From contig JBELML010000191.1 in NCBI GenBank assembly GCA_042095835.1, positions 1 through 8,791 of the forward strand: DNA of 8,791 nt, read 5' to 3'. Source of the DNA: DATFKA01 sp042095835 (GTDB lineage: Bacteria > Bacteroidota > Bacteroidia > Chitinophagales > Saprospiraceae). Numbering within the stretch: the stretch's first letter is position 1; every line of letters begins with the position of its first letter. The position numbers were made by a program, and so were the translations under genes. Below the pieces are notes generated by a model that worked only from the letters and a program-made list of their open reading frames with translations, searched no databases and was not told the origin of the DNA. Positions 1-5,921 of the stretch are shown piece after piece.

Positions 1-49
1 GAATGACAAAAATGAAGATGCTAGAGCGGTTTTGAATTGGAGTTTCAGT
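1..49 (+). repeat. Left copy of terminal inverted repeat
   Basis: These 49 bases are identical to the reverse complement of 8737-8785 at the far end of the window. The copy starts at the first base, so the repeat may extend beyond it; the right copy has six more bases outside. Inside the perfect block the copies diverge but stay related: both hold a run AATTTTTT shortly before GTGTTTGCCCTA (left 74-96). No transposase or target duplication is visible. It could be the end of a mobile element, a MITE-like dispersed repeat, or a repeated promoter/leader that ended the assembly. Confidence 0.85.
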
Positions 50-58
50 AGGAATGAT

Positions 59-81
59 AAAAAATTGCAGGGTAATTTTTT
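59..81. repeat. AT-rich hairpin in left repeat region
   Basis: AAAAAATT (59-66) and AATTTTTT (74-81) are perfect inverted arms around a 7-base loop. The stem is all A/T and therefore weak. It lies between the conserved 49-bp block and the conserved GTGTTTGCCCTA, where the right-hand copy has its own, different palindrome, so a hairpin at this spot may be a property of the repeat family. Confidence 0.4.
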
Positions 82-138
82 GGTGTGTTTGCCCTAGTAT
101 TGCTACGCACTACAAAGATCTCATTAAAAACACTAAAG

Positions 139-681
139 ATGGAAACTAAAGATAGCTCTCTAAGACAAGACCATAATCCTCTTGAATTTCGGCCACTTCT
201 ACTTGCTGCTTTAGTGGCGCTAGGCGCTAAGAGTGTATTTCATTTTCTTACAGTTGATCAACTGCAGTTTATGATTTTGCCGGTAGGCTACTTGGTCGAA
301 ATCTTTACAGGTCTAAATGGATACTATGTTCCAGCCTATGGTTTTTTCATCCCTGAAATCAAAGTGGTCATTGATAAATCTTGTGCTGGCTATAATTGGT
401 GGGTCATGGCTTTTTCATTAGGGGTATTCACTTTTTTGCTTAATAATAAGAGGAATATAAGCGTAAGAAGTGTATTTAATTTAGCTTTAATCACTTTTAT
501 GATTACAATATGTATAAATGCTAATCGAATCTTATTTTCCATACTCCTCCCCTTACCTGAGCATTGGGTCCTAGAATCCTGGCATTTGATACAAGGAGTG
601 ATGGTTTTTGCCTTCTATCTAATCCTGTGGTATTTGGCGGTCTATTATTACACTCAGACCCGAACAGTTGCTAAGCCGTAA
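139..681 (+). CDS. xrtK: Exosortase K (archaeosortase/exosortase family)
   Basis: This is an integral membrane cysteine transpeptidase-like enzyme of the exosortase family. It is predicted to recognise and cut C-terminal sorting signals of secreted or membrane proteins at the inner membrane. The proposed catalytic residues are visible: Cys82 in SCAGYNWW, Arg130 in NANR and His149 in ESWHLIQG, each near a hydrophobic segment (about 18-34, 41-57, 87-101, 112-137, 147-170). At 180 residues it is as short as expected for XrtK, the smallest exosortase type. I chose ATG 139. The upstream GTG at 85 would add 18 residues that fall partly in the repeated GTGTTTGCCCTA block and look non-coding. The downstream neighbour is an MSEP-CTERM-type protein, the cognate target described for XrtK, which supports the subtype call. 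Subtype is by recognition and context; family assignment is firm. Confidence 0.85.
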   Translation: METKDSSLRQDHNPLEFRPLLLAALVALGAKSVFHFLTVDQLQFMILPVGYLVEIFTGLNGYYVPAYGFFIPEIKVVIDKSCAGYNWWVMAFSLGVFTFLLNNKRNISVRSVFNLALITFMITICINANRILFSILLPLPEHWVLESWHLIQGVMVFAFYLILWYLAVYYYTQTRTVAKP

Positions 682-741
682 CAAGCTTTTTTACCTATTC
701 TAAAATGCATATACAAATATGAAATGAGCATGATCTTATTT

Positions 742-770
742 AATCATAAAATCACCAAACGGTGATGATT
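742..770. other. Small hairpin downstream of xrtK
   Basis: AATCAT (742-747) pairs with ATGATT (765-770), and CACC (753-756) with GGTG (761-764), with a five-base bulge on the left arm. A more compact form pairs ATCACC (751-756) with GGTGAT (761-766) around an AAAC loop. On the + strand an A-run follows rather than a T-run, so it does not fit an intrinsic terminator for xrtK. It may be an operator or an mRNA structure. Confidence 0.35.
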
Positions 771-790
771 AAAAAAGATTATGTGAAAGC

Positions 791-828
791 GAAGCGGTTA
801 CATTTTTTAAAAATTTTGTAATTGCTTC
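791..828 (+). promoter_or_regulatory. 38-bp imperfect palindrome in leader of MSEP-CTERM gene
   Basis: GAAGCGGTTACA (791-802) and TGTAATTGCTTC (817-828) form a 12-bp stem in RNA, with ten Watson-Crick and two G-U pairs. A 3x3 T-T internal loop and three further A-T pairs lie inside. It ends 31 bases before ATG 860 and about 110 bases after the xrtK stop. As DNA the arms GAAGC..GCTTC and TTACA..TGTAA form a symmetric operator-like site. Whether it acts as an RNA structure or a protein site cannot be told from sequence. Confidence 0.5.
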
Positions 829-859
829 ATTTTCAAATAATTGCTAAATTTTTAAACAA

Positions 860-3108
860 ATGAAAACTTTATTAAATCCCAAATTGCTCGTCTTTATTCA
901 TCATATCCCTCTTGTTGTACTCTTCTTGTTGATGTATAACAATTTTCAAGTTTTCCATAGTCAACTCGATGAATCTACCATCCAGCTTTGGTATAGCTTG
1001 GGCGCTTATTTAGCGATAGCTATGCTAGTCAATATGGGCTATTCGATTTGGCTTATTGCTAGACGACAGTCCTTGTCTTTATTATATAGTGTGGCCGCCA
1101 TAGCGATCTACACACCCTTATTGGCTTATTTCTACATAGAGCTACATCAAATCATTCCAAGGAGCATTCCCGATTGGATGATCAGCAATGACCTACAGTT
1201 TTATGTGGGTACTTTTTTAATGCCGACCATTATTCATGCGCTGTTCATCTTGGTGATCCGTAGTGTCAAAGAATATACCAAAAACCAAGTCGCATTTAGT
1301 TTCCTGCTTACTTTGCTGGTGCCGATTTTGTGGTACATCTTCATGCAATTGATTTTTCCTTTATGGCAAGGGGTGGATGGCAACTACCAGGAGCGATTGA
1401 TGATTGTGCTCAGTGTTTTAGTGGTCATGAGCTTTTTATTCTTTTTGGTACGGCTTATCTACCTCATTGCGATCCGACGTAAAAGTCTCTTTGAAAAAAA
1501 TCAGCTATGGTGGAAAATACCGATTACCATCCTTTTTCCCTTGTTTGGTTTGGCCTTGAATAATGGATTGGTTGATCCTCGAATATCGATAGAGGGCGGA
1601 GGACTATTTGGGCGCTTTAACGCCCCTATATTTTATATCCTAGCCATACTGAACGGTCTCCTACTTTGTCTTCCAGATTGGCAAAATAAGCTATACCGTC
1701 TGCCTTTATTTGTGGGAAGATGTATCTTATTTGCCTACACTTTTTATTTTTTCCTTGTTTTTTTACCATTTCTTCCTTTGTCGGTATTCGCCATCCTCAT
1801 TTTCGGAGCCGGCTTTCTCATGCTAACGCCACTTGCGCTTTTTGTCATACATCTTGATCAGTTGCGCCGAGATTGGCAATTCTTACAGGAGTTTTACTCC
1901 AAGCGGGTTGTTGGGGTATTAACTCTTTCGAGTATTTTACTGATTCCTATGATCATCCATCTCAATTATTGGAGAGATCATAGCAACTTAGAGCGGGCGC
2001 TGGCTTATACCTACAATCCCGATTATGAGAAAACCTATCAAGTCAACCGTAGAGACTTAGGGCAAACCCTTAATGCTTTGAGGTGGCATAAAGAAGGAAG
2101 TAGAGATTGGTTTATGGAGAAACAGCTTCCTTTTCTTTCTGCCTATTACAGTTGGTTGGTGTTGGACAATATGACCATCTCTGATCATAAAATTGATCGG
2201 CTCTCTGCAATTTTTTTCGATACGCCCTTTTATCGGAGCAATAGTCGTTTTATAAGTCAAACGGAGCGTTTTACTATTCCGAAACTAGAGGTAGAGAGTG
2301 AATTTGATTCAGAAGCGGGGCTTTGGAAAAGTTGGATACACCTAGAAATACAGAACGACAGCTTAAACAGTCGCGCGGAGTTTGCTACTACCTTTAATTT
2401 GCCTAATCATACTTGGATTAGTGACTACTATTTAGATGTTTTTGAAGAAAGGAAAAAAGGCCTTTTGGTAGAAAAACGATCCGCACTTTGGGTCTATAAT
2501 CAAATACGGCGCAGGAGGAAAGATCCTGGATTATTATATTATCTCAATGAGCGGCGTATCGCTTTCCGGGTGTTTCCATTCAATAGAGGAGAGCTAAGGA
2601 AGACAGGTTTTCAGTTGATTCATACCTCAGCGATTACTTTGAATCTTTTGGGGCAACAATTGAACTTGGGTAAAGCCACCGTTCAAGAAGACAAGCCTAG
2701 TGTCGAACAGTTGGCCGGTATCCAATTGATTCGTCAAGCAGAGATACAGCAATTAGATCAACTAAAAAGAAAACCCTATTTCCATTTTATCCTTGATCTT
2801 TCGCAGAGCCAAACAGATAAAGCCAAAAACTATAGCGAAGAGATGGAAAAGCTCCTTGCGCAATATCCTGCTTTAGCTGAGAAAGCCCAAATTACGCTAT
2901 GCAATACGTTCACTCACAGTCAAGTTTACACCAAAGATTGGGCGGAGTCATTGCATAAAAAAGACTTTAAAGGGGGCTTTTTCTTAGAGCGTGCTATTCG
3001 GAATGCTTTGGTCGAGCATTATCAAGCACCTTCGTACTACTTCCCTGTTTTTGTAGCATTGACCGATAATCTATCTGATGCTATTTTGGATAAAGATTTT
3101 TCTGAATT
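860..3108 (+). CDS. MSEP-CTERM sorting-domain membrane protein, VIT/VWA type; 3' end lost in gap
   Basis: This is the presumed dedicated substrate of the adjacent XrtK. The 749 readable residues begin with a polytopic region: hydrophobic segments near 12-28, 44-66, 74-92, 116-134, 144-169, 179-205, 217-234, 256-271, 284-330 and 350-368. A soluble part follows. About 495-590 resembles a VIT domain (lipid-binding inter-alpha-trypsin type), with the typical spacing of LPN near 514, EKRSALWVY near 538-546, DPGLLYY near 555-561 and FRVFPF near 569-574. From about 638 a von Willebrand A-like fold starts, with FILDLSQSQ (643-651) at the metal-site position and VFVALTDN (730-737) as a later strand. 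The frame is open into the N run at 3109; any stop read beyond it is meaningless. Family members are, from memory, about 900 or more residues, so the VWA end, the MSEP motif, the last TM helix and the basic tail should be in the missing sequence. ATG 860 opens a good hydrophobic N-terminus with no Shine-Dalgarno site, normal for Bacteroidota. The cellular role is unknown. Confidence 0.8.
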
Positions 3109-3208
3109 NNNNNNNNNNNNNNNNNNNNNNNNNNNNNNNNNNNNNNNNNNNNNNNNNNNNNNNNNNNNNNNNNNNNNNNNNNNNNNNNNNNNNNNNNNNN
3201 NNNNNNNN
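3109..3208. other. Assembly gap, 100 N
   Basis: Exactly 100 N, the usual placeholder for a gap of unknown size. It falls between two convergent genes and removes the 3' end of both. The expected missing coding sequence, roughly 150 or more residues of the MSEP-CTERM protein plus the last few tens of residues of the DUF1611 protein, is longer than 100 bases, so the true gap is probably several hundred bases or more. Confidence 0.95.
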
Positions 3209-4175
3209 CTGCCAGGGCTTCTTCGGAAGTGCAGCCTCTAGTATTGAGCGCTAGTGCAATCACCTCGGCTCCGTAAATATTGATGAGCGCAATTTCATCT
3301 GCTACGGAAGGGAGCGGGCCCCAGGCTGGAAGATCATCAAAGTGGGTTTTCTTCAACTCATGGACGAGTACTACTTTTTTGGCATTGCCAGAGATCAAGT
3401 ACTCTGGGCCACAAGGACCGCTTGGATTACGGAGGCTCGATTGGCCTTCGAGGAAAATCAAGTCTGGTGATTCATTTTGATGAGCCTGAATAATAGCGTG
3501 AACCAACTCCCCAGAGACGAAGTCATTCAAAGTGGAATCGAAGATGAAGCCATATTTAGCACCTTGCATCCATCCAGTTTGCCCGGTATAGATCATCTCT
3601 GCTTTCAGGCCAGCCGCTCGACTGGCTTCCCATAAAAAGCGCGCGGTCGTGCGTTTGCCTACGGCACAATCCATACCGAGGACCGCTACAATTGGACAGT
3701 CCACTTGATAGATATCAGTAGTCCAAAAATGCAGGTCACTGAATTTTTTGGGTTTCCTAATATCAATGAGTCGAGCACTGTGTTTGATAGCTAGCTCTAC
3801 GAGGTCTAGATGATCTTGCAGGTAATCGTGCAGCCCATTGATGACAGAAATCCCTAGACTTAGGGCTTGTTTTATGTCATCTAGTAAATGAGCGGGAAGC
3901 ACTCCCCCGATTGTAGCGACTCCAAGAATAATATAATCGGGTTTACCTAGCGCGGCTATCCCTGCTTCGATAGTTGAGTAGATAGGTAGGTCTCTGTGCT
4001 GCTGATCTAGTACTTCGCCAGCATCCTTTCCAGCATTGTTTTCATCAATGACTGCCAATACTTGGAAGCGCTCTGAACCTCGAATGAGGCCATGCGTAGT
4101 CTTCGCTTCTTTTTGATCAAGAATACCACCGCTAAGTACGAAAGCAGAACCTGTGATAGTTGAGTATGAATTGAT
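3209..4175 (-). CDS. DUF1611 family protein, DgcN-like (putative D-glutamate N-acetyltransferase); 3' partial, start uncertain
   Basis: The protein has the DUF1611 layout: an N-terminal Rossmann-like domain followed by a P-loop-like domain. In characterised bacteria the family member DgcN acetylates D-glutamate and works with an enolase-superfamily epimerase. That activity is inferred here from family only. Visible signatures are KTTHGLIRGSERF and VLAVIDENNAG near the N-terminus (4027-4103), DYIILGVATIGG, the nucleotide-loop-like GMDCAVGKRTT (3645-3677), YTGQTGWM and FLEGQSSLRNPSGP. About 322 residues are readable before the gap, close to full family length (about 340-360), so only a short C-terminal piece is missing. 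The first accepted start codon in frame is TTG at 4058, but that would cut off the conserved KTTHGLIRG segment. The frame is open back to the TAG at 4179-4181 with no ATG, GTG or TTG before 4058. I end the feature at an ATC (4175) as a placeholder. No epimerase gene is visible beside it; one could lie in or beyond the gap. Confidence 0.75.
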
Positions 4176-4263
4176 GAGCTATATAATTAGTACGTCCACT
4201 CGAAAGTAGACAGCGTTAAGATTATTTTTACCTGACACCCGTATCCGCAATCCAGCAGCTAGC

Positions 4264-4287
4264 CACAAAGGCGCAAAGACACTAATA
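4264..4287. repeat. Short period-8 repeat
   Basis: Three degenerate octamers in phase: CACAAAGG, CGCAAAGA, CACTAATA. Similar CACAAAGRCGCAAAG-type octamer runs occur between genes in many bacterial genomes. It is short enough that chance is possible, but the same 8-base period recurs at 4614-4692. Confidence 0.35.
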
Positions 4288-4390
4288 AGTTTAATTCAAG
4301 GCTTCAGTATATGCAAAATCTTATATGTGACACCTGATATTCCTTTGCCTAATGCATATACCCCCACATTTCAGGACAAGACACCCAGTT

Positions 4391-4444
4391 CCCAAGTCAT
4401 TATGTGCTATGTGCTATGTTTCAAGTGTCAGGTGTCAGGTGTCA
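4391..4444. repeat. 54-bp repeat, copy 1 (left gap edge), heptamer-based
   Basis: Identical to 4545-4598. It ends exactly at the gap. Internally it is periodic: TATGTGC twice (4401-4414) then TATGTTT, followed after one base by AAGTGTC and two copies of AGGTGTC (4423-4443). This is therefore a degenerate 7-bp tandem repeat. The match to the other side could be a true tandem duplication or the same DNA assembled twice. Confidence 0.85.
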
Positions 4445-4544
4445 NNNNNNNNNNNNNNNNNNNNNNNNNNNNNNNNNNNNNNNNNNNNNNNNNNNNNNNN
4501 NNNNNNNNNNNNNNNNNNNNNNNNNNNNNNNNNNNNNNNNNNNN
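4445..4544. other. Assembly gap, 100 N (possibly an unmerged overlap)
   Basis: Exactly 100 N. The 54 bases ending at its left edge equal the 54 bases starting at its right edge, the pattern expected when two contigs overlap by about one k-mer but were not joined. There may be no missing DNA here, or a longer tandem array may have collapsed. Confidence 0.9.
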
Positions 4545-4598
4545 CCCAAGTCATTATGTGCTATGTGCTATGTTTCAAGTGTCAGGTGTCAGGTGTCA
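4545..4598. repeat. 54-bp repeat, copy 2 (right gap edge)
   Basis: Base-for-base identical to 4391-4444 and begins at the first base after the gap. After 4598 the sequence continues into AAGTAAAACGC and then the period-8 array. Confidence 0.85.
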
Positions 4599-4613
4599 AG
4601 TAAAACGCTCCCA

Positions 4614-4692
4614 AAATCCCCAAGTCACGAGGTCTCCAAGTCACCATGTCTCCACATCTCTATGTCACCACATCTCCAAGTCCCAAATCTCC
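4614..4692. repeat. Degenerate octamer tandem array
   Basis: About ten consecutive 8-base units fit a pattern near A-A/T/C-G/A-T-C-T/A-C-C, for example AAGTCACG, AGGTCTCC, AAGTCACC, ATGTCTCC, ACATCTCT, ATGTCACC, ACATCTCC. One 7-base unit near 4678-4684 shifts the phase. The array stops 10 bases before the permease stop codon, that is, just downstream of the ABC gene pair. I see no terminator of classic form in it. Its function is unknown. Confidence 0.65.
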
Positions 4693-4702
4693 CATAACAA
4701 AC

Positions 4703-5830
4703 CTAAGCCCTCCGCGCAGCGCTCAAGACCTTAAACTCACCCATCACGATCATCGTTATACTGGCTAAAACCAGGAGTAAGGTTCCAGTTGATAAGATAC
4801 TTCCTAGGTTGACACCGAAAATAGCGAGCACGGCACCTGCTAATAGAAAAAGTGTCACTGTGCCGAGTAGTAAATAGATGCCATAGCTGATTTCCTGAAG
4901 GCCACCTAAGCGTTGTTTGACGTATTTGTGTGGGAATAATCTTTTATCGAGATAGACAAAAACCTGATCTTGGATAAATCCGACAGCAATGATGACTAAA
5001 AGAATAGCGAATACATCAGGAATTTGCCCACGACGGCCAGCATCATAGATCAATGCACCTATTCCGCCATCTTTATTCAACAGTTCGGCAATGATGATAT
5101 AGGTCCAGGAGATTGCGGTGAGTACCCGGATGTCATCCATGAGTTTAGACATCACAGATGGAATATATACTGAGCGGACCGTCTGCCAATCTGTAGCGCC
5201 CAAGGTAAAAACCGTCTTCAAATACACATCGTCTACTTCCTTGATTCGCTGAATAACGGTGGGTAATAAATAAACAATGATACCAAAGGCCAGGAAGGAG
5301 ACTTTCATCGATTCTTCTATCCCAAACCAGGTAATAAAAATCCCTACTAAGGCTGTGAGCGGTAGATACCGCAGCGCATCTATTTGTTTAGAAAATAAAC
5401 CCTTGAAAATCGGTAGCAGGCCCACTAGGAAGCCAATCGGAATAGAGATCAAAACCGCCCAGAAATACCCCTGTAGATTTCGCCAAATGGAGATAATCGT
5501 ATTCGAAAACAAAGCTTTTTCTTGGAATAGAGAAGGAAAAGATTTGATTACCTGCAAAGGCGTAGGTAGGATCGGATAAACTTTAGCAAACTCCGTAGCA
5601 TTTTCAAAGCGAATGGAGTCCTCGCGTAATAATGAATCAATATTGATACCCTGCTCCTCCGCTTCGGCAGTAGATGGAATACGCGTGACGTAGTCATTGA
5701 CAATCGGTCGTTGTACAGATAGCATCTCTGCTACCGCCCACCAGACCAGCAAGAAAATAATAAATCCAATGATACCCAGTAAAATGCTTTGGGACCGACT
5801 TAATTCTCCACGTAGTTTGAATAATTCCAT
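4703..5830 (-). CDS. ABC transporter permease, SsuC/TauC (BPD_transp_1) type, with extended C-terminus
   Basis: This is the membrane-spanning subunit of a binding-protein-dependent importer. TM segments appear near 17-36, 122-140, 155-169, 177-192, 235-251 and 273-291, with a loop TLGATDWQTVRSVYIPS (209-225) at the position of the EAA motif that contacts the ATPase. The protein has 375 residues against roughly 250-280 for simple SsuC/TauC permeases. The extra length is a polar insert after the first helix (about 40-90, likely periplasmic) and an added C-terminal pair of helices (about 316-342 and 347-365) after the usual end near 303. ATG 5830 gives a cytoplasmic N-terminus and a clear first helix. 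It lies 91 bases downstream of the binding-protein gene on the same strand, with a hairpin between, so co-transcription is likely. No ATPase gene follows. Substrate cannot be told; nitrate, sulfonate, taurine and pyrimidine-precursor importers share this fold. Confidence 0.85.
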   Translation of the reverse strand: MELFKLRGELSRSQSILLGIIGFIIFLLVWWAVAEMLSVQRPIVNDYVTRIPSTAEAEEQGINIDSLLREDSIRFENATEFAKVYPILPTPLQVIKSFPSLFQEKALFSNTIISIWRNLQGYFWAVLISIPIGFLVGLLPIFKGLFSKQIDALRYLPLTALVGIFITWFGIEESMKVSFLAFGIIVYLLPTVIQRIKEVDDVYLKTVFTLGATDWQTVRSVYIPSVMSKLMDDIRVLTAISWTYIIIAELLNKDGGIGALIYDAGRRGQIPDVFAILLVIIAVGFIQDQVFVYLDKRLFPHKYVKQRLGGLQEISYGIYLLLGTVTLFLLAGAVLAIFGVNLGSILSTGTLLLVLASITMIVMGEFKVLSAARRA

Positions 5831-5856
5831 GTTAGGCTAAGGCTGTTCTGAGAAAG

Positions 5857-5891
5857 AGCTGACCGCACCCTAGTTTGAGGTACAGTCAGCT
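5857..5891 (-). other. Intercistronic stem-loop between binding protein and permease
   Basis: AGCTGAC (5857-5863) and GTCAGCT (5885-5891) are a perfect 7-bp inverted repeat. Inside, ACC (5867-5869) pairs with GGT (5879-5881) and one more G-C pair lies between, leaving a 9-base loop. On the - strand transcript only a modestly T-rich stretch follows, so it is a poor full terminator. It sits where many importers carry a structure that protects the binding-protein mRNA or attenuates the membrane subunit; that role is inference. Confidence 0.5.
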
Positions 5892-5921
5892 TGTTGTATT
5901 TGTCCGTTACTAAGAGAGATT

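Larger units (their letters stand above)
4182..4702. other. Non-coding repeat-rich spacer with internal gap
   Basis: About 520 bases lie between the DUF1611 gene and the permease stop. Short open frames cross it only by reading through the N run and are composed of repeat sequence, so I call no gene. Contents: inverted copies of a GGTGTCAGGT-type word (4230-4239, 4328-4337), a short octamer run (4264-4287), the 54-bp duplicated block either side of the gap, and a period-8 array (4614-4692). Base composition changes to C/A-rich on the + strand after 4599. Confidence 0.7.

Noticed and set aside
85..138. Longer xrtK start at GTG 85
   Set aside because: The extra 18 residues overlap the repeated GTGTTTGCCCTA block and are not like an exosortase N-terminus; ATG 139 fits better.
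751..770. Intrinsic terminator after xrtK
   Set aside because: The hairpin is followed by an A-run on the + strand, not a T-run, and the stem is short.
2057..2260. Short antisense frame inside the MSEP-CTERM gene
   Set aside because: No domain signature, and it lies fully opposite a well-supported coding region; the same applies to 3280-3480, 5277-5579, 7297-7530, 7750-8016 and 7814-8020.
3109..3241. Continuation of the MSEP-CTERM frame to a stop at 3241
   Set aside because: The frame passes through 100 N of unknown true length and then into antisense of the DUF1611 gene; the stop is an artefact.
4391..4598. CRISPR-like array because of repeated blocks
   Set aside because: The blocks are 54 bases, themselves built of 7-base units, abut a gap, and have no spacers or cas genes nearby.
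4327..4734. Several small open frames across the repeat spacer
   Set aside because: They read through the N run and consist of translated 7- and 8-bp repeats; the duplicated flank gives the same peptide in several frames.
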